Part shown: positions 41,005 to 48,879 of the stretch, piece after piece
Numbering within the stretch: the stretch's first letter is position 1
Layout of the letters: each line of letters begins with the position of its first letter
DNA from: Luteimonas abyssi
GTDB taxonomy: Bacteria; Pseudomonadota; Gammaproteobacteria; Xanthomonadales; Xanthomonadaceae
Assembly: GCF_001482195.1 (NCBI RefSeq)
Contig: NZ_KQ759763.1
Span: 197,623-261,622, forward strand
Length of the DNA: 64,000 bases
Direction of reading: 5' to 3'
Position numbers and translations under genes: made by a program
Notes under the pieces: model-generated
Seen by the model: only the letters and a program-made list of their open reading frames with translations
What the model was told of the DNA's origin: nothing
Database searches by the model: none

Positions 41005-42240
41005 TCACCAGCCGATGGTGAAGGTCACCCGTGTCGGCGATTGCGTGTGCAGCGACGGGCTGTGGTCGCCCACGTCGTCGTAGGAGAACCCGTATGCCAG
41101 GTTGCGATGGGCGATGTCGTCGCCGTGCCAGAACTGCGCGTAGCGGTTGGCCAGTTGCCCGCTGGGATAGTGGAATGCGGCGTCGTACCACTGCGCCGGT
41201 TGCTCGATCACGTGCCGGTTCAGGGCCGCGGCCACCTGCGCCTGGATCTGCAGCTGGGTGTCGATGTCCTGCGGCGCGGCGTTGGCGGCATCGTTGAGCA
41301 GGCCCTCGCCCAGCATCACCATCTGCGTGTTCGGCTTGCCGTTGATGAAGAACGTGCCGTTCTGGTTGCCGCCGGTGAAGCGCAACGTGTCGCCCTGCAC
41401 GCGTCCGGTGAAGGTGCCGAGGTTGGGCAGGGTGAAGACCAGATCCTCGTGGCGATAACGTTCCCAGACGTGATCGATGTAGGGCTGCAGGTAATCCGCG
41501 TGCTGGCGCCCGTAACCGAAGCCGCCGTGCGCGGGCGCCACGATCCGGTGCGGTGCGTACGGCATCTGCGCCAGATGCGCGAATTCCGCGGGCACGCGCT
41601 GCACGAAGCGCTCGAAGACCTGGTCGCGGGTGAGCGTGTCGACCCGTTCGCCCACGGTTTCGTCGTAGCCGCCCAGGCCCTGCACGCGCAGTTGCAGCGG
41701 GAAGCCGAACTGGTCGACGCGCGAGGTGTTGACGAAGATGCCGCGGTCGGGACGGTCGATCGGGATGATTGCCATCTCGCCGAAGTCGAAGACGACATCG
41801 AGGTTGGCGTCGGTGGGGTTCTGGATGTCGGCACCGGCGTAACCGAGATTGCCATCGGCGTCGATCAGCACCTTGATGTACATCGGGCTGCCCACCGAGA
41901 GCATGATGCGCGCCGAATCGAGCGGGGCGATGCTGACCTCGGGCACGTCCGACAGACGATGGAAATAGTTGGTGTAGGTCTCGCCGTTCTTGACCAGCGC
42001 GCCGTTGTCGTCCACCGACATCGGGATCTGCTGGCCCTGCGCATCGACCCAGACGAAATGACCGTCCGACCAGCGCCGGCCGACGATGGCCCAGTGGATG
42101 TCCTGATCGGTCCAGGCACCGCGCGTCTGGTTGACGACCTCGAACACGGTTTGCTCGTTCCATTCCTGGGCCTTGATGTCGGCCGACGGCGCGAGCGCCA
42201 TGGACATCAGCAAGGCCAACGAGGCGAACATGCGTTTCAT
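41005..42240 (-). CDS. Secreted GH64 beta-1,3-glucanase
   Basis: The 411-residue protein has a short signal peptide (MKRMFASLALLMSMALAPSA). It shows the GH64 pattern (beta-1,3-glucanase with thaumatin-like domain): FDFGEMAIIPIDRPDRGIFV, GYGRQHADYLQPYIDHVW and FTLPNLGTFTGRVQGDTLRF. GH64 enzymes release laminaripentaose from beta-1,3-glucan, a fungal wall component. Relatives are common in Lysobacter and Streptomyces. A good GGAGGGAAG site precedes the ATG at 42240. It has no attached carbohydrate-binding module. Confidence 0.87.
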   Translation of the reverse strand: MKRMFASLALLMSMALAPSADIKAQEWNEQTVFEVVNQTRGAWTDQDIHWAIVGRRWSDGHFVWVDAQGQQIPMSVDDNGALVKNGETYTNYFHRLSDVPEVSIAPLDSARIMLSVGSPMYIKVLIDADGNLGYAGADIQNPTDANLDVVFDFGEMAIIPIDRPDRGIFVNTSRVDQFGFPLQLRVQGLGGYDETVGERVDTLTRDQVFERFVQRVPAEFAHLAQMPYAPHRIVAPAHGGFGYGRQHADYLQPYIDHVWERYRHEDLVFTLPNLGTFTGRVQGDTLRFTGGNQNGTFFINGKPNTQMVMLGEGLLNDAANAAPQDIDTQLQIQAQVAAALNRHVIEQPAQWYDAAFHYPSGQLANRYAQFWHGDDIAHRNLAYGFSYDDVGDHSPSLHTQSPTRVTFTIGW

Positions 42241-42368
42241 CGCGACTTCCCTCCCTGCGCGTCATGCGCATTGTTGTGAGAAACGCGCCGAATTCCCCAT
42301 GCGTCCGGCACGGTGACCCGCGGGTGGCGGGCGCGACGGACCGTAGCACCGGCCCGAAGGCCCATGTG

Positions 42369-42382
42369 TGACAGCGTTGTCA
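42369..42382. promoter_or_regulatory. TGACA-N4-TGTCA palindrome upstream of the GH64 gene
   Basis: The sequence TGACAGCGTTGTCA has perfect 5-bp arms and lies about 130 bp before the GH64 ATG, in the spacer shared with the end of the GAF-protein gene. It could be an operator for a dimeric regulator. No such regulator is adjacent. Confidence 0.35.
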
Positions 42383-42478
42383 TTCTCCCGGTCGAGCGTC
42401 GACAGGCGTCCGGGACGCGACCTGCGTCGCACGCGCACCGGTGCACCCGCCACAGGCGGGCGACCGCTGCGGGCGTGT

Positions 42479-43423
42479 TCAGGGTGTGGAGAGGCTCTCG
42501 GTTCTGCGCTGCAGCAGATCCGCGTCGGCGCGCATGAAGACGGCGCCCGGTGTTTCCGCCGTGTCGGCGTCGGCCACGCCGATCAGGAACAGGAGCCCGT
42601 GTGTGTCGCCCTGTGCGTCGAGGAGTGCGCGCAGCCGATCCAGGGTCCGTGCCGCTTCGGGGCCGTGCAGCATCGCGACGTATTCGGCGCTTCCGCTGGT
42701 GCGGTTGATCGCATCCCGGCCGCCGTCGGGCAGCGCCCCCTCCAGGGCCTCGTCCAGGCGCTGCAGGAGCTTCTCGGTCGTGCGTTCCCCGAGGCGCTCG
42801 GTGGCGCCGGCCAGATCCTGCAGCTCCATCAGGGCCAGCAGGTAACGGTCCGGGGCCTGCCCTTCCGGCGTCGCGGGCGCGGGCACCGTCGTCGCGACGA
42901 AGGTCTCGTGTTCCAGCGCGCGCTCGCGCGCGCGTGCCTCGAGCAGGGTCATCGTCAGCCGCGCCAGCGATTGCAGGGCCGTGCGCTGGCGTTCGTCCAG
43001 CGTGCGCGGCTGGTCGTCGACCACGCAGACGGTGCCGATGGCCGCGCCCTCGGGCGTGGTCAGTGGCATTCCGGCGTAGAAGCGCGCGCTGCCGATGTCG
43101 CCGCTGACATAGGGATTGGACGCGAACCGCGGATCCTGCGCGAGATCCTCGATCTCCATCAATTGCCCGGGGGCGCGAATGGCGTGGTCGCACACCGCGA
43201 CGCTCCGGCTGGTCTGAGTGTCGTCGAACCCGGTGCGGGCCTTGAACCACTGGCGGTCGCGATCGATCAGGGTGATCAGCGCCGTGGGCGTGCCGCACAA
43301 CTGCGAGGCCAACTGCACGATGTCGTCGTAGGCGGCTTCGGGCAGGGTGTCGAGAATGTGGTAGCGGTCGAGTGCGTGCTGGCGTGCGGCCTCGTCGAAC
43401 GAGGGCATGGGGGTGCCGGTCAT
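42479..43423 (-). CDS. GAF protein with degenerate GGDEF-like domain
   Basis: The 314-residue protein has a GAF domain at about 25-165 (ALITLIDRDRQWFKARTGFD, SVAVCDHAIRAPGQLMEIED). The region 190-310 follows the frame of a diguanylate cyclase, but the signature is degraded: RTSGSAEYVAMLHGPEA replaces the GG[D/E]EF motif. Near the end SIGVA and ADALLxRAD are recognisable as LIGVADADTAE and FMRADADLLQRR. It is therefore unlikely to make c-di-GMP and may be a sensor or scaffold. The ATG at 43423 has GGAG six bases upstream. Confidence 0.8.
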   Translation of the reverse strand: MTGTPMPSFDEAARQHALDRYHILDTLPEAAYDDIVQLASQLCGTPTALITLIDRDRQWFKARTGFDDTQTSRSVAVCDHAIRAPGQLMEIEDLAQDPRFASNPYVSGDIGSARFYAGMPLTTPEGAAIGTVCVVDDQPRTLDERQRTALQSLARLTMTLLEARARERALEHETFVATTVPAPATPEGQAPDRYLLALMELQDLAGATERLGERTTEKLLQRLDEALEGALPDGGRDAINRTSGSAEYVAMLHGPEAARTLDRLRALLDAQGDTHGLLFLIGVADADTAETPGAVFMRADADLLQRRTESLSTP

Positions 43424-43494
43424 GCGCATCTCCATGGAGAGGGGGAGGGCAGTGTGCCTCGAACGCCTGATCGGTGCAGGCCGGGCCGCTCGCC

Positions 43495-44121
43495 TCAGCC
43501 GTATCGGGCGAGGAACATGTCCACAGCCTCGTCGGCCACCACGTTCTGACGCGCCTTGCCCAGCGGCGGCTGGCCGAGCGTGAGTTGCGGCCAGAAGGCG
43601 ACGCCCTTGATCAGCGATTCGAGCTGGGTCGCGGCGAAGGCCGGATCGGCGATGTCGAGCCGGCCGTCGTCGGCGGCGGCCCGGATCCAGGTGACCAGTC
43701 CGGCTTCGCGGGTGCCCAGGCGCGCCATCATGTCGCGGGCCAGATCGGGTGAGTGCATGCATGCGGCGAGCGCGACGCGGGCGAGATCGATGAAGTCCGC
43801 TTCATGGATCATCCGCAGCTTCGCCCGGACCACGTCGAGCAACTGCGCGCGCAGCGGCGCATCGGGACGATACGGGCGGTCCGCCTGGGCATGTGCGCGT
43901 TCGAGCATCGTCTCCAGGATCTGCGCGAACAACGCGTCCTTGCCGGGGAAGTGGTTGTAGACGGTGCGCTTGGACACGCCCGCGCTGGCGGCGATGCGGT
44001 CCATGCTGGTGGCCTCGTAACCGGTGGCGCGGAACTCGGCGATGGCGGCGTCGAGGATCGCCGCACGCTTGCGGTCGGTCAGCCGGGAGGGCGCAGGGGT
44101 GGGGTCGGGTGCGCGTGTCAT
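43495..44121 (-). CDS. TetR-family repressor
   Basis: This 208-residue regulator has the TetR helix-turn-helix (RAAILDAAIAEFRATGYEAT, SMDRIAASAGVSKRTVYNHF) and a TetR_C-type ligand domain (AATQLESLIKGVAFWPQLTL). It is divergent from the MBL-fold gene, with a symmetrical element in the 78-bp spacer at 44143-44170. That makes autoregulation and control of the hydrolase likely. Ligand unknown. Confidence 0.9.
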   Translation of the reverse strand: MTRAPDPTPAPSRLTDRKRAAILDAAIAEFRATGYEATSMDRIAASAGVSKRTVYNHFPGKDALFAQILETMLERAHAQADRPYRPDAPLRAQLLDVVRAKLRMIHEADFIDLARVALAACMHSPDLARDMMARLGTREAGLVTWIRAAADDGRLDIADPAFAATQLESLIKGVAFWPQLTLGQPPLGKARQNVVADEAVDMFLARYG

Positions 44122-44142
44122 CGCGAAATTCTACACCGAGGG

Positions 44143-44170
44143 GTTTACTTTCCGGTCCGGATAAATAAAC
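44143..44170. promoter_or_regulatory. Palindrome between TetR regulator and MBL-fold gene
   Basis: GTTTACTTTCCGG-T-CCGGATAAATAAAC is an imperfect 28-bp inverted repeat with one base offset. A weak sigma70 promoter for the MBL-fold gene (TTTACT, 16 bp, TAAACT) lies within it. Placement and symmetry fit a TetR operator. Confidence 0.5.
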
Positions 44171-44199
44171 TGCACGGTATAGTTTAGTCGAGCTGCCCG

Positions 44200-45339
44200 A
44201 TGCCTGCCGCTGCCGCCCTCTCCCGTCGCACTCGCTGGATGCGGCGCGCCCTTGTCGCCACCGTCTTCGTCCTGGGAGTCCTTGTCGTGACCGCCTGCAC
44301 CCTCTCGCCACTGCGCGTGGCACCCGAACGTTACGCCGCCTCACCCCAGGCCGCCGATGGCCGCTTCCGCAACGTCGAGCCGCGCCCGGCCGTGGGGTTC
44401 GTGGCCGGCGTGCGCCTGTTCTGGGATTTCCTGTTCAACAAGCCCGCAGGCACCGTGCCCACCGATGCCCCCCGGATCCTGTCGCTCACCCGCGCCGACC
44501 TGGACGCCGCACCGGATCGCAGCCTGTTCCGGATCGGCCACTCCACATTGCTGATGAAGCTGCGCGGCGGCTACTGGATCACCGATCCGGTGTTCGCCGA
44601 ACGCGCATCCCCGGTGCAATGGGCGGGCCCGAAGCGCTTCCACGCGCCGCCGATCGCGCTCGACGATCTGCCGCCGCTGCGCGGGGTGTTGCTCTCGCAC
44701 GATCACTACGACCATCTCGACCGGGCGACGGTACGCGCGCTGGCCGAACGCGCCGAGGTCTTCCTGACGCCGCTGGGCGTGGGCGATCGTCTGGTGGCGT
44801 GGGGCGTGCCGGAGGAGCGCGTGCGGCAGTTCGACTGGTGGCAGGGCACCGAGGTGGACGGGCTGCGGTTCGTCGCCACGCCTGCCCAGCATTTCTCCGG
44901 CCGCGGGCTGTTCGACGGCGACCGCACGCTGTGGGCCTCGTGGGTGATCCTGGATCCTCCCGCCGGTGCCGACGACCCGGGGTTGCGCCTGTTCTTCAGC
45001 GGCGACACCGGCTACTTCGACGGCTTCGCCGAAATCGGGCGTCGGTTCGGCCCGTTCGACATGACCATGCTGGAGACCGGTGCGTACGACCGGCGCTGGG
45101 CATTCGTGCACATGCAGCCGGAGGAAACCGTCCGTGCGCACCAGGACCTGGGCGGCCGCTGGTTGCTGCCGATCCACAACGGCACGTTCGACCTCGCCAT
45201 GCACGATTGGGAAGAGCCGTTCGAACGGGTCAGCGCGCTCGCCGGCGACCGCGGCGTCGCCCTGTCCACGCCGCGGATGGGCGAACGCGTCGATCTGGGT
45301 GCGCCGGGACCGACGACGCCGTGGTGGCGCGATCCGTGA
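44200..45339 (+). CDS. MBL-fold lipoprotein hydrolase (NAPE-PLD/UlaG-like)
   Basis: The 379-residue protein has an N-terminal hydrophobic region ending VVTAC (possible lipobox, C33). A metallo-beta-lactamase-fold domain carries the metal motif HDHYDHLD (167-174), further ligands in TPAQHFSGR and FFSGDTGY, and LPIHNGTFDLAMH. It belongs to the NAPE-PLD/UlaG-like clade that hydrolyses phosphodiester or lactone substrates; the substrate is unknown. It is regulated by the adjacent TetR repressor, probably in response to a toxic or lipid-like compound. Confidence 0.82.
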   Translation: MPAAAALSRRTRWMRRALVATVFVLGVLVVTACTLSPLRVAPERYAASPQAADGRFRNVEPRPAVGFVAGVRLFWDFLFNKPAGTVPTDAPRILSLTRADLDAAPDRSLFRIGHSTLLMKLRGGYWITDPVFAERASPVQWAGPKRFHAPPIALDDLPPLRGVLLSHDHYDHLDRATVRALAERAEVFLTPLGVGDRLVAWGVPEERVRQFDWWQGTEVDGLRFVATPAQHFSGRGLFDGDRTLWASWVILDPPAGADDPGLRLFFSGDTGYFDGFAEIGRRFGPFDMTMLETGAYDRRWAFVHMQPEETVRAHQDLGGRWLLPIHNGTFDLAMHDWEEPFERVSALAGDRGVALSTPRMGERVDLGAPGPTTPWWRDP

Positions 45340-45530
45340 CGCCCGCGTCCTGGCCTCCCTCCTGGACGGCACCGCTCTCCGCCGGTCGTCACCCGATATG
45401 CGCGACCGACGCGTGACGGAAGGGCCTGGCCGTCGACCCGGCACAGAGGCGGTCCATGACCGAAGGCCCGTGCAACACGCCGCCGGCTCGCGCATGGTGT
45501 CGGACCTCGGGTTCGGGTGGGAGTGCGTCG

Positions 45531-46628
45531 ATGCGAAGTGCGTGGTGGCCGCTGGCCTTGCTGTTGTCATCCGCGCAGGCGGTGTCCGCGGACCGCTGCA
45601 CGCGTGAGGCCTTCGCGGCGCATGCCGCGGACACACCGACCCTGGCGCCGTTGGTGATCAGCCTGCGTGCGGCGGGCACGGCCCCCGAGACCCGGGTGCT
45701 GCCCGGCGGGCAGGGCGACGACGGCCTGTCGGGCGACGAGGGATTCCGCACCGCGAGCATCACCAAGACCTATGTCGCAGCCACGGTGCTGCGGCTGTCG
45801 GAAGCCGGCGATCTGGATCTGGACGCGCCGCTGTCGGACTGGTTGCGCGACGACTGGCGGACGCTGCTCGCCGACGACGGCTACGACGTGGCGCGCATCA
45901 CCGTGCGGCACCTGCTCAGCCACACGGCCGGCTTCGCCGATCACGCGCAGACGCCGGAATTCCTGGACGACATCCGCACCCATCGCGGCGCGGGCTGGTC
46001 GCGCGAGCGGGTGGTGGGCCGGCTGGTCGCGTGGACCGATCCGGTGGCCGCACCCGGCGAGCGCTATGCGTACTCCGATACGGGCTACGTGCTGCTCGGG
46101 GCGCTGATCGAACAGGTCACCGGGCGGCCGCTCGCCGAGGCGGTGCGCACACAGCTCGATTTCGAGGGGCTCGGCCTGACGCGGACGTGGTGGGAAGGCG
46201 AGGAATCCCCCGCGGGACGCGCACGCGTGCGCCAGGTCTACGAGGGCATCGATACCCACGATTGGGATCCGAGCATGGACCGATTCGGCGGTGGCGGTCT
46301 GGTCGCGAGTGCGCGGGACATGGCGGTGTTCTTCGCCGCGCTGTTCGAAGGGCGCGTGTTCGAACGGGCCGAAACATTGGCGCTGATGCGCTCGGCGCAG
46401 GGCCTGCCGACAGACAGCCCGTATCGCCTAGGCCTGCTGGACTATCGGGACAACGGTGTGCCGGCGGAGGGGCACTCCGGCTTCTGGGGCACGCTGGCAC
46501 TGCATGCGCCCGCGAGCGGACGCACGATCGCGGGTGGGGTGGTCGACCGTACGGACATGCCGCGTCTGAGAACGCTGGTGCATGCGCTGGCGCGCTGCGA
46601 TTCGCCCGCTGGAGCCGGGGCGGATTGA
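45531..46628 (+). CDS. Exported serine hydrolase, beta-lactamase/D-alanyl-D-alanine carboxypeptidase-like
   Basis: The 365-residue protein has a signal peptide (AWWPLALLLSSAQAVSA). It has the class-C beta-lactamase / transpeptidase-like fold. The active-site SxxK is SITK (S76, K79). The YxN-like motif is YAYSDTGY and the KTG-equivalent is HSG in EGHSGFWG. Enzymes of this shape are periplasmic esterases, peptidases or carboxypeptidases, and only some hydrolyse beta-lactams. The start at 45531 has GGGAG upstream. Substrate unknown. Confidence 0.82.
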   Translation: MRSAWWPLALLLSSAQAVSADRCTREAFAAHAADTPTLAPLVISLRAAGTAPETRVLPGGQGDDGLSGDEGFRTASITKTYVAATVLRLSEAGDLDLDAPLSDWLRDDWRTLLADDGYDVARITVRHLLSHTAGFADHAQTPEFLDDIRTHRGAGWSRERVVGRLVAWTDPVAAPGERYAYSDTGYVLLGALIEQVTGRPLAEAVRTQLDFEGLGLTRTWWEGEESPAGRARVRQVYEGIDTHDWDPSMDRFGGGGLVASARDMAVFFAALFEGRVFERAETLALMRSAQGLPTDSPYRLGLLDYRDNGVPAEGHSGFWGTLALHAPASGRTIAGGVVDRTDMPRLRTLVHALARCDSPAGAGAD

Positions 46629-46635
46629 GCCGGCG

Positions 46636-47478
46636 TCAGCGCCGGGTCGCGAAGACGCCGTCGAGGGCGGGTTCCGCCGCAAAGCCCGCGCGCCGGAGTC
46701 GCTGCGCGACTTCGCGCGGCACGTCGCGTCCGCTGGTGAGCCGGTTCGGCGCGCCGGTGTAGTGGAACAGGCGCCCACCCCGGCGCAGGACGCGCGCCAA
46801 CTGGTCGTAGAACCGTTGCGCGTACAGCTCGCCGGCGATACCGAAACGCGGCGGGTCGTGCAGGATCGCGTCCACCGACGCCTCGTCGAGGGCGGCGATC
46901 GCCTGCGAGACGTCCGCATGGGCGAGCTGCAGGCGCCCGCCGTGCTCGGGGGCGTCGGGATCGGGCGACCAGGGATTGAGGGTGCGCAGCCACAGCACGT
47001 CGGCATTCTTCTCGAACGACATGATGCGCGTCGCGCCGGCCTCCAGGCAGCAGGCCGCGAAGTATCCCAGGCCGCCACAGGTATCGAGCACGACGCGGCC
47101 CCGCGGGGCGACCAGCGCGACCTTGCGGCGCGCATCCTCGAACGGCGAGATCCGCGCCGTCGGCAACATCTTGATGCCGTCGATCTCGAAGGTGGGTGCG
47201 CCCCAGTCGGTCGGCACCAGCTTGATCAACCCGCCCGAGAAGCGTGATACCGCGACCCAGTCGTCGCCGTCATCGGTGTAGATCGTGCGGTCCTTGAGCT
47301 TGTCGGGGTAGGGGTAGGGCCGATCGCTCCAGGTCCAGGTGTCGGCGCCGAGCGTCGCCACGCCTTCGCTGCGTCCGAGATCCAGCGAGCCGCGCCAGTG
47401 CGTCTGCCCGGCGCGGCGTGCCGCCAGCAGCGTTTCGCCGGTGGTGCGGATCAGCAAGGGACCGGAGCGGTGGGGCAC
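46636..47478 (-). CDS. Class I SAM-dependent methyltransferase
   Basis: The ~280-residue cytoplasmic protein has an N-terminal TRAM/PUA-like part (WTWSDRPYPYPDKLKDRTIY). The SAM motif I is VVLDTCGGLGYFAACCLEAG, and motif IV DPPRFG (LHDPPRFGIAGE) is similar to RNA or protein methyltransferases that use a DPP[Y/F] active site. The likely start is GTG at 47478 (VPHRSGPLLIRTTGETL). The frame opens at 47562, but those residues look like read-through. Substrate unknown. Confidence 0.72.
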   Translation of the reverse strand: MPHRSGPLLIRTTGETLLAARRAGQTHWRGSLDLGRSEGVATLGADTWTWSDRPYPYPDKLKDRTIYTDDGDDWVAVSRFSGGLIKLVPTDWGAPTFEIDGIKMLPTARISPFEDARRKVALVAPRGRVVLDTCGGLGYFAACCLEAGATRIMSFEKNADVLWLRTLNPWSPDPDAPEHGGRLQLAHADVSQAIAALDEASVDAILHDPPRFGIAGELYAQRFYDQLARVLRRGGRLFHYTGAPNRLTSGRDVPREVAQRLRRAGFAAEPALDGVFATRR

Positions 47479-47778
47479 GGGGCAACGTTCGATCGGGGCG
47501 GGGCATCCTAACCGACACGGCACCGCGCTGCGGCAGAACGTCGCGTCGCCATCCCCCGCCACGGCGCCCGCGGGATGATCACGCGTCGGTCACGCCCGTA
47601 AATCCGCCTTGAACCCGCGGACGTTTTTCCTGTCGCGACGGCGTGAACATTTGATTGCGCTTCAGCGGGCACCGCCTCTACTGGCCCCCGGCACGGCAGC
47701 GCGTTCGTCGCCGTCGCCACGCAGGCATGCCCTTTCGACGGACGTGCCCAAGAAGAAATCAACGAGGAGAGTTCCCAT

Positions 47779-48624
47779 ATGAAGAAGCTTCTGCTTCCCG
47801 CCGCCATTGCCGCGATCGCTTTCGCCCCGACCGCCTTCGCACAGCAGACGATGCCGCAGCAACAGCCGGCCCCGCCTGCGCCTGTCGCCCAGTCGCAGAC
47901 GCAGTCGATGCAGTCCACGCAGGCACCGCAGACCCAGTACAGCCAGCCGACGGCCACCACCACTGCCAGCAGCAGCCTGCGCAGCAGCGGCGACACCTAT
48001 CGCCCGGACCTGCAGCGCGGTGAGGGCAATTGGTTCGTAGGCGGCAACGTCGGTCGCACCGACGGCGGCACGACCGGCCGCTTCGGCACCGGCGACTTCA
48101 ACCTGTTCGAGAGCCGCGACGGTCGTCGGACCGGTTACGGCCTGGTCGGCGGTTACCGCTGGAAGGTCGCACCCGCCTGGGGCATCGGCGTCGAGGCCGG
48201 CTACACCGATCTCGGCAACATCCGCGTGCGCAACGCCTTCAACGACGACTCCGTGAACGAGCGTCAGGACACGAATGCATTGCGCGGCTGGTTGGCCGGT
48301 GCCAACGCACGCGTCAACGTCACCCCCGAGTGGTACATCGGTGCGCGCGGCGGCTTCTTCCGCGCCTCGGACAACGAGTTCGACTACTACAACTCCGTAG
48401 GCGAGGATCTCGGCCTCGAGAGCGGTGGCACCAGTGGCCGCAACAGCTGGTATGCCGGCGTCGGCACCGGTTGGAACGCCACCGAGAACTTCAGCGTCGG
48501 TGTGCACTACGACTACTTCCGCGCCAAGGCGGGCGATGTGCGCGATCCGGCGACGGGCGTCACCTTCGACGGTCCGAAGCGTTCCACCGCGTTGCTCAGC
48601 CTGACCGCCGAGTACGCGTTCTGA
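47779..48624 (+). CDS. Outer-membrane beta-barrel protein with Gln/Pro-rich linker
   Basis: The 281-residue precursor has a signal peptide (MKKLLLPAAIAAIAFAPTAF). A disordered Gln/Pro/Thr-rich stretch (about 22-70) follows, then an OmpA/OmpW-like eight-stranded barrel beginning NWFVGGNVGRTDGGTTGRFG and ending in F (LTAEYAF), as required for BAM insertion. GAGGAG is ten bases before the ATG. It is probably a porin-like or structural outer-membrane protein; the linker could span the peptidoglycan. A strong hairpin follows. Confidence 0.85.
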   Translation: MKKLLLPAAIAAIAFAPTAFAQQTMPQQQPAPPAPVAQSQTQSMQSTQAPQTQYSQPTATTTASSSLRSSGDTYRPDLQRGEGNWFVGGNVGRTDGGTTGRFGTGDFNLFESRDGRRTGYGLVGGYRWKVAPAWGIGVEAGYTDLGNIRVRNAFNDDSVNERQDTNALRGWLAGANARVNVTPEWYIGARGGFFRASDNEFDYYNSVGEDLGLESGGTSGRNSWYAGVGTGWNATENFSVGVHYDYFRAKAGDVRDPATGVTFDGPKRSTALLSLTAEYAF

Positions 48625-48662
48625 GCTGAGTCCGGGTAATACCGGGACAAGCGCGAGACAAG

Positions 48663-48698
48663 CGGGCCGCGACCGGGCACCCTACCGGTCGCGGCCCG
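48663..48698 (+). terminator. Hairpin terminator after the outer-membrane protein gene
   Basis: A 14-bp perfect stem, CGGGCCGCGACCGG and CCGGTCGCGGCCCG, with an 8-nt loop lies 39 bp after the stop. The trailing sequence is only TCTGCT, so it is a strong hairpin with a poor T-tract. Confidence 0.7.
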
Positions 48699-48879
48699 TC
48701 TGCTATCCGCCTTCGCAGGTCGCCCGGAAAATCGCGCGGGGATTGCAGCGTCGATGCCGACGAACCAGCGAGCGACCGCGCCATGGCGCGGGCCAGGTCT
48801 CCCGAAGGGGAGCGCTTTTCCCGACACGGCTGACGCCGCGTGGACCTCTGAAGATGCGTGATGCGTGGGTCCGAATGTG

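Noticed and set aside
45531-46628. True class C beta-lactamase resistance gene
   Set aside because: The SxxK, YxN-like and HxG motifs are shared by many esterases and peptidases; no beta-lactamase-specific feature or regulator is present.
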